Assembly (NCBI RefSeq): GCF_004027225.2
Contig: NC_044282.2
Span: 61,734,725 to 61,798,724, forward strand
Direction of reading: 5' to 3'
Length of the DNA stretch: 64,000 bases
Source: Strigops habroptila
Taxonomy: Eukaryota; Chordata; Aves; Psittaciformes; Psittacidae
In this document: in pieces, positions 16,501 through 29,159 of the stretch
Layout: the number at the start of each line of letters is the position of its first letter
Numbering within the stretch: the first letter of the stretch is position 1
Translations under genes and position numbers: made by a program
Notes under the pieces: model-generated
Database searches by the model: none
Seen by the model: only the letters and a program-made list of their open reading frames with translations
What the model was told of the DNA's origin: nothing

Positions 16501-19500
16501 TGGGTACATGGTGATGGTGGTGGCAGCTAACACTAACATCCATGTGTTCCATGGGGGAACAGAGCTGAGCAGGGTAGAGACATAGGGACATTTGGGGATG
16601 GCATGTCCCAGCATGGGGTAAGCAGGAGGATGGTCTGGGATGTTGGCACAAAGAGATTTTGGGGCAAAAATTGCCTTGAATGGCAAATTTGGAGATGCTT
16701 GAAGAAAAGACATCACCTATCTTTATTCTTTGCATAGGTTTGGTGTGACAGGACCCCCAAAACCAACACCAGAGGAAAGGTGGGGTCTCCAGGTCCACCT
16801 GCAAGCAAAGCAGGGGCCTGTTGAAGATTTCTGATCTGGCTATGGCAGTTTGGTCCCACAAATTCATTCAAAAAACACCAAGATGGAGAGTCCATCACCT
16901 TGCTGTGGGCCAATGCTGCTCCCCAGCTACCTCAGCTCTCCAAGAGCTGCCCCATTGCCACTGGGACCAGCTCAGAGATGGAGATGGGTGAAGATGGCCA
17001 CGTCCTGTAACTCCTGGGGTCACTCCAGGCAGAGGGGAGAAACACCCCTGCCCTTATTACTTTTAATAAAGGCCCTCCTGGTCCATTTTTGGTCCCTATC
17101 TTTCATCACCTTTGGGTCAGAAAGTCCCAGAAAGGCAGAATAGGACCTCCAGAGGGCTCTAGTCCCACCCCTGCTCAAAGTAGGGCCAGCCTCTGGTACT
17201 GAGCTCATGGTGCTCAGTACCCATTCAGACATGGTTCCAGCACCTCCAAAGATGAAACCTTGAGGCTGTGCCACATCCCTTGGGCCCTGGAGGTAAAATC
17301 TCTCTTTCCCAATGCAAAATGGAGCTTCCATGTCCAAATTGACCCTTCCCAGCAGCAAGGATGAAGGGCACCAAGCAGAAATTATGATCTTCTTAGATGT
17401 TGCATCAAGCTGAATTGCTCTAGTCTCTCTATTGTAGGAATATCATCTTTGCTTCTTTCCTGCTTGATGTAAAGTGCAGGGAGGGATTGGTCTCCCTTTC
17501 CTTTCATGGGTTTTTCTTTTCCTTAATGTTTTTCCCAGTCCCTCAACTCATCCATTCATGACCTCAGCCTTATTTCAGCCAGGCTCTGGTGGAGACCCAG
17601 CAGTGAAGTCATCATTGCCCACATTACAATGGAGACCAGACAGGGGATTATGCGCTGCTTTGCCCATGAAGAGCTGCATCCGCATGGGTTTCTACCCCAC
17701 CAGGTCCTCCTGCTGCCCATCAAGCCCCTTCCTGACCACATCCAACCTGCTAAAGTGGTGGAAAACCAACCTGAGGGAGAATTAGTGTATTTTCCCACCC
17801 AGTCAACTCAATCAGCTCCAGCCCAGTTGCAATGGAACCCACAGCACCCTTCGCCTCAATGGTGATAAGACCAGAGGGTAGGGTGGGCACCCCATCCCTC
17901 TTGGAAAGGAGCTGGTTTTCCCCCTTGCATTCCATTTTGGGGTTCACTGCCCCCACCTCTGCTCAGAGCATCTGCCTCCTGCTGGGTGCAGGCAGGTCTC
18001 CAGGCAACCCTCAGCATCCTCTGCAAGGCTGCCAGTGGTCCCCACACATGGCCCAGAGCCAGGTGCCTCTGTTAAGGTTTATCAACAGCAAAGGATGCAA
18101 ACGGGTTCCTGTTGTGCCCAGCAAGTCTTTGCCTGCCACGCAGCAGGACTCAGCTGGCTGCAGTGCTCGGCGGCTGTGCAAGCCCCAGCTTGGTGAGGAG
18201 ACATAGTGTGCCAGCCCCGCTCCCCTGCCCAGCCCTGAGCTGCTTGCTGGGGAGCAGAAATGGCTTGAACCTTCATCATGCTCATCCTCGCCCTGCCAGG
18301 GCAGAACTCAAAGCCCCCCATCATTGCCAATGGGAGTAAATCAGCAGCACTGGTCTGTACCCCACAGTTGGCATTTATCAACTCCAAACCGGTACAGTGA
18401 GGCCCTTTAAACTGCTCCTTCATCTTATGAAAGCATCTCACTGAGGCTGCCCATGAGCAGGATGTGGCCCTGGCATCGAATGCCTGATTCTTGAAAAGCT
18501 CCTGGAAAATCACCTCCTGGGCACTAGTACCCAAGCAGGGGCCGGGAGAGGAGGTGATGATCAGGGGAATGTTTTTCCTGATGGAGAGGATGGCTGTCCT
18601 ATAAACACCAGGAGTTAATCAGGAAAATAATCAGGCAGCATCCCAAAGTGAACATGGGAGGCATCACACAGGCTTGGGTATGTCCTCGGCCCCTCCAGCT
18701 GTTGGAGGATCCATGAGACCTGGGGAACAACAAAAATTCCCAGCTCCTGAGTTTTCCAGCTCCTGCATCCTCCAGGCAGCTTTTGAATCCTCTCCATGTT
18801 TCCCTTGTGCCAGATCCCATCTGCTTTATGTCCTCTTTCTGAAAAGGATCGTTGCTTTTCGCTGCTAATTGCCTGTCACTTCGAATCCTCCTGCTCCGCC
18901 TCACCAGAGATGTTCTTCCCCTCCCCTGCCCCAAACCGAGGAGGAAAGCACTCTGTCGGACCTAACTTTAAAACAGAAATGCCCCAAAACCTTAAAAAAA
19001 AAAAAGCATTTGTATTTTCTATCCTAATTTTACAAGGGGCCAGTCGTCTCCTGATCCCAAACCTGTTCCCTCCCCAGTATTGCTGATGGGAGTTTAGCTG
19101 GACCTGGAAAAACCTGGAAATGCTGCAAAACTGGGTGTTTCTCCTGCCTAGCACGCCGGGTTTGGGCACCTCAGCTGTCAATCACCCCCCTCTACCCCTT
19201 TGTTAATTAACAAGACTGTAAACGACATCACCCCGATGTCATTTGCTGTCTCCTGCTCCTGCCAGCTCAACAGCATCATTATCAGTGGCTCAAACAAGGA
19301 GACATGGAGGCAACCCCATTTGGCCAGATTAGGGAAGAAAAGGCTTTGGCACTTCAATAAACGCTGAGAAATGAATATCTGGGGGGGCTGTGAAGGAAGC
19401 AGCAGCACCAAGAGCTTGTGAAATTACCCCAGGAGAGGACAAAAGAAGCATGAAGCCTTCTCACTCCAGCTCAGCTGCCACTCGGCTTTGCATAAGAGGC

Positions 19501-20880
19501 AGGGAATATGTCCTTAATGACAAAAACAAGCGGTTAAGGAAGGACTGAAGCAACACATATATTTAAATAAAAATATATATATAATAAATACATATTTTTA
19601 AATTTTAAAAATAAGTATTATATATATATGTCTTTAAAAAAGCAGAGAGCCTATCTCCAGCACTCACCTGGGAGTGGGGAGATGGGGAACCGCTTCACCC
19701 CAGGCTGGCCATGGGACTGACATGGCATTGTTCACCAGCCTAAATTTTCCCCTATAACACCCCAAATTCAAACTCACATCTTGCTCCCAGCACCAGGCAG
19801 GTCCCCTCCAATCACTCCTATGATGCTGTTTTACCACTTTTGGTCATTTTCGTCAATTTCTGGATTTTTTCATGCCAGCACATCTGAAGTCTCACCCAGG
19901 GGGCGTTAAATGCAACTATTTAATAGCTGTATCTGAACCAAAAGGCGTTTTGCTCTGATCTCCAGCCCGTCCTAGGGAGTCATTACAAGAAATTACCAAG
20001 ATAAGATCACAGCATGGAGGCAGATTTTATTATTTAATTACTGAGGTGGGGCAGAGAAAGATGCTTGGGGGGGGGTTCTGGCTCCGTGCCGACACCAGCA
20101 GGGACAAGCGTTATCGCTGCAGGTCACTTAAATGGGGAGAAAAATGGGGTGATGCTGGTTTGCAGGAGAAACCATTGAAGGTCAAGACAGATTTGGCCTT
20201 TCCAAACCAAAGGCAGCATCTATCCCTGATGATGGAGTGGCCAAATCCAGCTCTCTGCTTCGCGAGGTGCTGGCATGCGGCTGCGTCTGGCTCGCTGGGC
20301 GTTTCCATCATCCGTGAAATGTAAAGTTGGAATTTTCTGCTCCCCCCCTCCATCATCCACTGAGCCTGAAATCAATTATTCCCACCCGCACGCTTGCCAT
20401 CGATGCACGACGTGCTCGGTAGCCGCACGGTGTTGCCGCAGCTGTGCCAGAGCGGGTTGGTAACTGGGTTGGGGACCCCCCTTTGCCTCTTTCCGGGGTC
20501 TGAGGGGGAGAAAAGACCTCCCTAGGAAGAGCTGAGGGCTGATTTTGGGGGCGATTTGAGGGCTCACTCAGCTGCTGATGCCTTCAGTCCTTGTAACCCC
20601 CCAGGTCTGGACCGGGGCACACTGGGGCTACTGAGCAGCACCAGCTTTGCACACCCCCCAGCTTCCATCCCAACCCCATCATCCCTGGGCTGCTCAGAGA
20701 CACCACACCTTTGGATAAGTACAAGGCCAGCATCCCTCACCTCTTTCGAGGCTGCCCCCCCAGATTTGGGGAGGAGGAGGAGGGATGAAGGCTGCAGGAG
20801 GAGTGGAAGGATGCACATCCTTGGTCCCCAGCTGCTGGCTGGCGCATCCCTCCGCTGGCAGCCCCCGGGGGTGGGCTCAG
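13560..20880. other. Intergenic region between the divergent kinase and PNOC genes
   Basis: I find no supportable coding exon. There are short homopolymer runs (T at 14719-14732) and an AT-rich simple-sequence patch at 19555-19630. A few blocks resemble conserved regulatory DNA by motif content only, for example 16110-16330 and 19168-19290. Confidence 0.5.
19555..19632. repeat. AT-rich simple sequence
   Basis: Nearly pure A/T with (AT)n runs of 4-5 units at both ends. Confidence 0.85.
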
Positions 20881-20885
20881 CAACG

Positions 20886-20938
20886 CACGTGTTCGGGGAG
20901 GGAGGTGTGGGGATGCGTGTGTACACCGTCTATATATA
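20886..20938 (+). promoter_or_regulatory. PNOC: PNOC core promoter: E-box and TATA box
   Basis: A palindromic CACGTG E-box is at 20886-20891 and TATATATA at 20931-20938. A start site about 25-30 bases on, near 20962, would give a short leader exon ending at the donor at 21005. A focused TATA promoter suits a cell-type-restricted neuropeptide gene. Assignment to PNOC rests on position and strand. Confidence 0.55.
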
Positions 20939-20961
20939 CCACCGTGGCACAGGCACCGGGG

Positions 20962-21005
20962 AAGTCACAGATCAGAGGAGCCGGCAGCCGACAGCACACC
21001 CGCAG
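20962..21005 (+). other. PNOC: Candidate non-coding exon 1 of PNOC
   Basis: It begins about 25-30 bases after the TATA box and ends at the donor CGCAG|GTAGGA. Mammalian PNOC also has an untranslated first exon. The start is approximate and there is no transcript support. Confidence 0.45.
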
Positions 21006-22879
21006 GTAGGAAATCCGCTTTAATTTTCCATCCTGGGGGGGACTTGGCTGGGGATTTTTTTGCCTGAGGATTATTTGTCCGGCTTCAATTCACCAAGAGA
21101 TATTCCCCTCTCTGCTAAGGGTTAAATGAAATATCTTCCCAGAGGGAGAAATCCATCCCCTCTATCCCACAAGAGGAAAAGTTTCAGCTTCACCATCTAG
21201 CCCCAAAATCAACCGGAGTGGAGCCGGAGGGATGCAACAAGAGTCGGCATGGGCCACTTGCCCGAAGCTAGGGGGAAGCCCACGGGGTGATGGTGGGTTC
21301 CTCTGGGATGAGCAGGATTTTTTACAGGATTTTTTTGGGGAGCTGCCGTGCCACGACATTCCCCATTCAATATCTTTGCCCCTTTTTTTTCTAGCCAGGA
21401 CTTCACTGGGGCCACCGCGGGATGCTCCGGGAGATGCCCAGCTTGTGAGCAATCCCTTTTTTCCTCCTGAAAAAGCACAGAAAAGAGGAAAATGGTTTAT
21501 TTGTTGCTTTGATTTTTTTTTTAATCTCCCTCAAAAAAGCAGGAATGAATGGCTGAGACATGGGGACGCAGGGAGAAATGTTCTTCCTGAGCTTTTTTAC
21601 CTCTAAACAGCTTTTCTCAGCCTCTTGAGCCCACATCTGTGTTTATAGTCACGCCGCGGCATCTAATTTTGGCCAATTATGGCCAATTACCTGATTGAGG
21701 GGCTTCGAAAAAAGAAAATGCTTATTTTTCTGGCGTGCGCTGGGCATCTGTAGCCAACCCTCCCCCCGGCTCCAAATCTCACTGGTTCTCCCTAAAAACC
21801 CCCCAAAACCTGCCTGCACAAAGCCAAGTGGCATCGCCAGGGTTTGGGGGAGCTGGGGAAGTATTTTAGCCGGTGCCAGTGGGGGACACTGTTGGACAGT
21901 ATTGTGCTTTTTCAGCTGGAAAAAGCTTTGACTCCTTCAATGCTGGGTCCCAGCGGGGCTGGATCCTGCCCCATCACATCTCTCTTGCCCTCTGGGTCAG
22001 GCCTTGTCTTTGGGCAGTGTGGGAATTAGCACGGAAAACATGAATTTGGGATGGTTTCGCTCCAGGAGTGGGAAGCGAGGAGCTCTTAAATGTGCTCCTC
22101 ACGTGGCGGGACTGATCCTGACCTGGGAAAGCGAGAGCTTCGCTGTGTTTAAACCCTTGCAAAGGTGTTTGGGGAAGGATGTCGATCCTATCGCTTGGAT
22201 AATCCCTACTGTTAGTATCTCCCATGGGAAAAGGGGCTGCACAATCCCTGGGGAGAGGCAGGAAGCAGCTCCCCAGCACTGCCCGTAAGCTCCTACCCCA
22301 AATCGCATCAAATCAAGCGAATAAAACCCATCTTAGCAAGCACCTGCTTCCCCTTCCACCTCTTCTCCTTGGGTTATTCACGTTCCACATCCTTCCCACT
22401 GCCCCCCACATCAGCCCTTTCATGTGGCTGTGTCTCCCACATCATCCCACCCGGAGCAATAAATAAAACCTCTTGTCCTGATGGATAACCAGACCTTGCT
22501 GTTATCTGAACTGCAGGCTGCATTTCTAAATAAACCATCTTTTTTTCCCAAAAAATATTAATAAGGGTAATTCCACTGGATTGAAAACTCCAGAGGATGC
22601 ACCCTGGGGGCAGCCTGTAGCAGTGGGGGGGTCCCAAAGCTGTTTTGCGAGATGAAGTGGCTATATCCTGACACCCCCTCCCGGGATGGGTAGGTTTAGT
22701 TTTCAGGGAGGAAGAGGAAGGTTCATGCCCAGGATCAGTGTCAGTGACCGAAGAGCTATGGGGGTGGCTGTGGTATGACACTGGGGCTGTCACAGCCTGT
22801 GCCAGGGTTGATAGCATCCCCAGATATGAGGGCAGTGGGACCGGGTGGTGAATCCCTTAGGAAATAGGGCCCAGGTTTG

Positions 22880-23020
22880 GTTTTCCCAGAGAAAAAATGG
22901 AGCAAAATACAGAGAAAGGGAAATAATGGGGGGAGATGAGGAAAAAATGGGGGGAAATGAGGAAAAAATGGGGGGAAATGGGGAAAAGGGGAAAAAATGG
23001 GGAAAATAGGAAGAAAAGGC
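22880..23020. repeat. Purine-rich short tandem array (GGAAAAAATGGGG-like)
   Basis: Several imperfect copies of a 17-19 bp unit made of ATGGGG(G)AAA and GAGGAAAA segments, in PNOC intron 1. Confidence 0.75.
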
Positions 23021-24743
23021 ATCCCTTTTTTTCACATGGGTCTGTGGATGTAAAACTCAGGAAGGGGCTTCATGCCATCAACACCCCACAACACTGCAAC
23101 CCCCCTCACCCCAAAAACCCAAGGGCAGAACCAAGAAAAAACCCACCACACTCGGTCCTTCCCTTTTAACGGGCTAGTTGAATTTGGGAGGGACACACCG
23201 ATGTACAAAAGAGGGATTGTTTCCCTCTTTCCCACCCCTGCCCTGGCCAGTGATGCTGGCAGGGTACCGCATCCCACCCGCTCGATAGCATCTTTCAATT
23301 AACCGGGAAGAAAAGCCGAGCCGTAATCTCAGAGCCTCCTCCGCAGCCAGATGTGACCTGCTTAGCCCAGGACATTGGACTTGATGTCTCTTGGGGACAT
23401 GGGCACAGGGCTGGGGGGTGAGTTGCAGCCCCCTTCCTGGCTCTACCAAACCCCATTTTGGGCTTGAGTGATTTTTTGGGGGGGCTTGCCCTCTCCTGGG
23501 AGCTTTCTGCCAAGCTCTGACTCACACCGCCAGCCAGTTTTAATGAGACTCAATGAAGATTAAGCCTCAATTCCTGCTCTTATCAGCTTCCCCTTGTACC
23601 GTCCAGTAAATGACAATCAGGAGCTGCGAGGCTCTGTGTCACCGCCTGGCTGGCAGGGATGAAAGGTGACCATGATGCTGGTTGGAGACCCCAGCAGGTG
23701 CTCTGCCTCCATTGCAAAGAGCGGGGTTGTCCCTCTCGCCTTGTCAGGGTGGGAAACGAACGGGAACCCCCTGTCCAAGTGCTAAACTCCCCCCATAAGC
23801 AGCCTGAAACCCCCCCCACTGGAGCAGCACAGTGGTTGCTAAGCCACTGTCACCGAGGTCTTCCTCACTTCTGAGCATCCCAGTATGGGGGTTTCTGGGT
23901 GCTGCTCCAGTGTGGTGGGACCTCAGTGCCACCAAGTGTAGCACCAACCTTCACCTCCCCATCCTGCTCCTCTCCATCACCTCCATCTCCTGCCCTTGCT
24001 GGCTTATAAACCTAGTGCCATGCAGCACCAGGACCCGATCCCAAGGACTGTGGGGTTGTCAGATCCCTTTTCCCAGAGGCATAAGGGCGAGGTGGGGGGG
24101 CAGGAGGACCAACCTACCTGCTTGCAGATGGCCATGGGAATGCATTGGGCTAAATCTCTAGGAACTGGGAGGGAAGCACACAACCTTGGTCATGTCTCTA
24201 AATCGCCACCTGTCAGTGATATCGGCAAAGCCAGACAGGACACATGGGGCTTCTTTGGGAATTGGCTTTGCTGATCCACACTGGGTGGGCTCAAACCCCA
24301 GCAATCCCTGCTGGCAGCAATGGCTTAACCCTCCAGAGATAGGTGTGGCACTAACCCCAGAAACAACCAGGAGGGGAAATTGGAGCGGGACATCCTCACC
24401 CAGCTCCAGTGATGCTGGGATAAGGAGCGCCCTGTTCAGGGAACAGCCAGGGACGTGCTTCCCCAACACGTCCACCTGCTAAAATAAGCCCTGTACGGGA
24501 CTTGTGCCATGAGATAGGCTGGAAAAAATCAAGCTGGGGCACACCGGATCTGTTTTTGAGAACGAGGAGGCAGCCGGGCTCCTTTCCTGAAAGGATAATT
24601 TTGTCAGGGAGACTGGGAACACGCGTGTCTGTGTTGGGGTGAGGGAGGACGGGCTGAGAACAGGCACTTTTCGGTGCAGGTGCAGGGCTCAGTGGTGCTG
24701 GTGCTGCCCTGGCTTGATGGGTTTTCCCTCTCCCGCACTGCAG

Positions 24744-24760
24744 CCGGTGCCGGTGCCGCC
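24744..24760 (+). other. PNOC: 5' UTR start of PNOC exon 2
   Basis: The acceptor CTCCCGCACTGCAG ends at 24743 and leaves 17 bases before the ATG. This supports the chosen start and an upstream untranslated exon. Confidence 0.75.
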
Positions 24761-27700
24761 ATGAGGGCTGTGCTCTGGGACCTGCTGCTGCTCTGCCTCT
24801 TCGCCCGGGCACGGGGCGACTGCCGGGGGGACTGCCTGCGCTGCGACCGCCACCTCTACCGGGACAGCTTCGACGTCCTCGTAAGTCCCTCTGCCTGCTG
24901 GTTTGTCCCCTTCCATGGGCAGCACCCACAGGGGTAGCAGCCCCTGTACCCTGCTGCACTGGGTGGGCACCTTCCTCTCTGTGCTGGGTTGGGGTTTGGG
25001 GTCTGGGGAGGCTTTGGCTGCTGGTCAGTGCCAAACCTCGAGGGGAAGTTGCCATATGCCATCATTGTCCTTCCTCCTTGGGCACCCCCCAGGGACACCA
25101 TCCAGAAAGGTGTAGACCCCAAATCAGCTTCTGGGAGTGATGGGGACAAGGCTGTGATGGCTCAAGGAGGGTCCCAAGAGGGTTGCCAAGACCCTGAGCA
25201 TCCCCAGCTTTCCTGCCCCATGGCTTGCAACATCACTCTCCCCACTGTACACCAACCCTTGACCCCCGCCAACCATCACCCCCTCCTCCAAGAAGCCACC
25301 AAAATCCCCCTCTGAGCCCCATCAGGATGGGACTGGCTTTGCAGATGGCTGGTGAAGCAGAGTGTTTTGGGGGGCCGGGCATCAAGCACCCCGCAGACCC
25401 TCTCACCGTCTTGATTTGCCTGCAACACTGGATGGAAAGAGCTATTAAAGAGCATTTTTGTTTGGTTTTTTATTTCAGCCCCTAATCCTTTCTTTTGCCC
25501 CCTGCTGAGCTGTGGCTGTGCCCTAGCCAGCAGCGTTTCTTTCCCTCCCGCTGCCCCTCCACTCCTGTGGGATCATCCATTGCTTCCTCCCTGCCTGCTC
25601 ACCAGTTTATAAGCAATGATAAATCATGGCAGGTTGAGACGTCCACCCAAAAGGAGCTGGCAGATCAGGAAGCCCCCAGGGCTGGCAAATATCCCTGAAA
25701 AATCAGGAGGGACCAGAGAGTTCCAGGGCTCTGTGGAGATGGTGGAGCCACTCCAGTGCCACCTCGTTGCTGGCAAAGCCTACTGCATTCCCATGTCACT
25801 GCTACCAAGTTTTGGGGGGTGATTGCCCTGGTTTTGCACCAAAATGTTGTTTTGCAGTCTGAAGGCACCAGTGTCTCTGCAGCCCCCGCCTTCCTGCCTG
25901 GTCCTGCTTCTGGAGCTGCATTTTGCTCTGTTTTCCCTGGCCAGCAAGATGGAGAGATGGGAATGTTGGTGGTTCATGGGTCCATGCAAGGTTGTACCTC
26001 AAAGCAGGAGTGGTTTGAACCAGAAGCAGAGGAACCGGGGGTCTTTCGAGGCTCAGTTTGAGCTGGAAGAAGCATCGTGGTGGGATTTGATACAATCGTC
26101 CACCATTTCCAAAGCAATAGCCAAGGAAGTCCCATCAGTGATGTGGCTGATCCATCCTTCAGAGGTAGAAATAGGAGATCCCCCTGAAGTTGCAGGCATG
26201 TCTGCACCAGCATCACAGCTGCCAGGGCAGAACAGGGACAGCTGGTGGAGCTAGTCTTCAAGATATGGATGAATCACCTACGTCCTGGTACCCCAGAGTC
26301 ATCTAGGGACGGTGTAAACCCATGGTGGCACCACTAATGCCAACTGAAGATTGGAAGGAGCATCCCCAGGTAGTTTCATCTCTGGACACGGAGGAGCACT
26401 GGCTGGTGTTTGCTGAGGATTCCCAAAACTCTGTGAGCTGGCCTGGTGGCAAAAGCCATTTCCATGTGAATGAAGACCACAACACAATGGCCAAGGACCC
26501 TGGGATGTTTATGGTGCTGCTTTTTGGATGGGTGACAGGACCACTGATGGTCCTCAGCCTGATGCCTGAGGTAATTCCTCTTGAAGCCTATCAGCTGGTG
26601 CTCATCAGAGCTGTTACCTGAGTGTGATCCATCACCTCTCATCTCCAACGTGGGGCACTGCCAGGGCACTGCCCAGCAGCCGTAGACCTTGCCAAAGCCT
26701 TGGAGATCCCAGGACAGGATCTTGGCTCAGCAAAGCATACACTTGGTGTGTCCACAAGGACCCTTATCACCACCTCACTTTAGGACAACTGTTTTTCTTT
26801 TGCCTGTCTGAAGAGCCTGGCTGCCCTCAGGAGTGGAAATAACCAATTGCTGCAGAGCCACGTGCTTGAGCTGCAGCCCTGAGACACTGCACTGGGACTT
26901 GTAGCACCCCCCGCTTGCCAAAGCTAATGAACCCATGGTGAGGAGAGTCTTTGCAAAGGTTCTGGTGTTGGTGATGGTCTGCAGCAATAAGACACAGTGA
27001 TGTGCTTCAGCATGGGCTCCCCCAGTTGGTATTAAGCTCACCATGAAGCTAATACTAGGATTGAGACACTTCAACAGGAGGGAGGACAACCCTTCCCTTC
27101 CAGGCCCTCCAGCCCTGGTTTCTTTGGGTATTTTTTAGTTTGGTTCTTCTACGTTCTTCTCCTGGATGGTTTCCCCTGGGTGCTGGGTTTAGTGGTACCA
27201 GCCCACCCGGGGCTATCATGCCACAGTGGCGTTGGGTCTGTGGCCTGCCTTGGTGGATGAGGCCTCTTAGAAAGGGATAAGACACGAACATGGAGGAAGC
27301 CAAAGAGCATCTTTTGATGAGGCTGCTCTTGATGGCCTTTGAAGGGATGTGGTGATTGGGGTGGGTTTCTGAGGGCTGGGAGGGGGCAGATGTCACATGT
27401 GTCTTTGAGGAAGATATGGAGGAAGATCTGGGAAGCTACAGGCTGGTCAGCTTCACCTCAGCCCTTGAGGAGGTGGTGGAGCACATCATCCTGCAAAGCA
27501 TTTCTGAATGTATGAAAGACAAGGAGGTCATCAGGAGTAGCCAGCAAGGATTTATGAAGGATTTATTTACAACCAAGCTGACAGCTTTTTGCAGTGAGAC
27601 AACCAGCTTGTCTTGGCTTTCATCAGACTTTGGCATTGTCTCCCATGACATCCTCATAGGCAAGCTGCTGAAGCAGAAGATAGATAAACAGGCAGTGAGG

Positions 27701-28839
27701 TGGACTGAAACATGGAGGACCTTGACATCTTCGTTAATGACTGAGATGATGTGGCAGATGCACCCTCAGCAATTAGCAGATGATGCAGAGCTGGGAGGTG
27801 CAAATGGTAGACCACAGGGTCATGCTGCCATCCAGAGGCACCTTGCCAGGCTGGACAAGTGGGCTAATAGGAACCTCATGAAATTCAACAGGGAGAAGAG
27901 CAAAGTCCTGTCCCTGAGCAATGCCAGAAGTCCCTTCCCACCTCTGCCATCCCATCGCTGAGTGATTTTCTGGCCTTGTGCCCAGCTAAAGGTCCAGCAG
28001 TGTGGAGCGTGGGGTGGTGGAATGGGAGCATGAATATCAACAGAGAAGTATGGAGCATATCCAGGAAGCAGCAGAGCATCTGGAGAGGAATGGTGAGCAG
28101 CTGCCATGGCTCCCCAGCATCTCCACCGCCACCATCTCTGGGAGCCCAGGAGAAGGATTTAGAAGGCCACTGCATGAGGCCAGGCAAGGGCTGATGAGCT
28201 GCTGGCACCTTTCGATGGGTGTCTTCCAACACATTGCATCACTGGACAGGCTGGAATTGGGGGGAGGCCAGAGCACCTAGCATTGGGGTACACCACTGCC
28301 CAGTGCCCCATAGTTCTGGGAGGACCAAACCTCATCTGACACCCATCCCCATGTCTCCTGTGCAGGTCTGCATCCTGGAGTGCGAAGGCGAAGCTGTGCC
28401 ACGGGCCACCTGGGAGCTGTGTGCCGCTGCCGCTGGCCACCCTGCCCCGCGGCCCCGCGAACTCCAGGACGCTGGCGATCCCTGGCATGATGCGGTGGCA
28501 GCAGTGCCGGTGAGCCCGCTGCAGGTAAGCGAGCTGCTGCGGCGCCAGGAGGCCGAAGATGAAGGTGTCGAAACGGCGCCGGGAGCCTTCCTGCAGCCAC
28601 CGGAGGACATTTCCCAACGACTCAGCAGTTTCCCACGGGGGATACGTGGCTCGTGGCCGGCACCGACGGCCAGGGGGGTGCAGAAGCGGTACGGGGGCTT
28701 CATCGGGGTCCGCAAGTCGGCGAGGAAGTGGAACAACCAGAAGAGGTTTAGCGAGTTCCTGAAGCAGTACCTGGGCATGTCGCCCCGCTCCAGTGAGTAC
28801 GACATTGCCGGCGGCATCAGCGAGCACAACGAGATCTAA
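24761..28839 (+). CDS. PNOC: Prepronociceptin (nociceptin/orphanin FQ precursor)
   Basis: Two coding exons (24761-24880 and 28366-28839) join in phase 0 via GTAAGT and TGTGCAG to give 197 residues; human PNOC has 176. The ATG has a strong Kozak context (GCCGCC). Residues 1-19 form a hydrophobic signal peptide. The opioid-precursor cysteine pattern follows, with six Cys at 21, 25, 28, 42, 46 and 59 and the family block VCILECE. QKR precedes the peptide at 149-165, YGGFIGVRKSARKWNNQ, which is followed by KR and FSEFLKQYLG. Human nociceptin differs at positions 1, 5, 7, 14 and 15. The mature peptide should act on the nociceptin receptor OPRL1 after prohormone-convertase cleavage. The C-terminal 30-residue segment has no further dibasic site. 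The nocistatin region is not recognisably conserved. It converges with ZNF395, as in human. Confidence 0.94.
27400..27960 (+). repeat. Degenerate CR1 LINE ORF2 fragment in PNOC intron 2
   Basis: In plus orientation, the translated frame shows reverse-transcriptase remnants such as LGSYRLVSFTSALEEVVEHI, VIRSSQQGFMK and DDAELGGANGRPQG, followed by KWANRNLMKFNREKSKVL. The frame lacks the usual YLDFSKAFDTVSH block except for a decayed piece, so it is a dead, internally deleted copy. Confidence 0.85.
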
Positions 28840-28924
28840 CGGAGACCCGCGCCGCCCGGCTAGGTCCGCCATGGCCAAAAAAGTCAACCCTCTACCCCCC
28901 TCCTCCACATGTCCATGGGTGCAA

Positions 28925-28930
28925 ATTAAA
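28925..28930 (+). terminator. PNOC: Candidate PNOC poly(A) signal ATTAAA
   Basis: ATTAAA lies 86 bases after the PNOC stop. Canonical AATAAA copies also occur within the AT-rich block from about 29190 and at 30890, so the true 3' end is uncertain. Confidence 0.3.
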
Positions 28931-29159
28931 AAGGGAGCCAAACAAAATTAATTTGTAAATGGCAAAATAGAGACCAGGGAGGGATGCTGAGGGCGGCTGT
29001 CGGCATCTCGGCATCCGGAGGGTGCGCGGGGAAAGGTCCTTTGCTGTCAGCTTCCCCCCCGGCTGGGGAGGATGGGCAGAAGGGTGTTGTCCTCCACACC
29101 AAGTAGGTTTGAAGGGTGGTTCAGCGCCCCCCCTCCAAAGCATGTACAAATCCCCTAAA

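Noticed and set aside
24761-28839. Reading the opioid precursor as PDYN because of the STK35-like neighbour
   Set aside because: The peptide KSARK core, FSEF(L/M) segment and VCILECE block are diagnostic of PNOC, and ZNF395 adjacency agrees.
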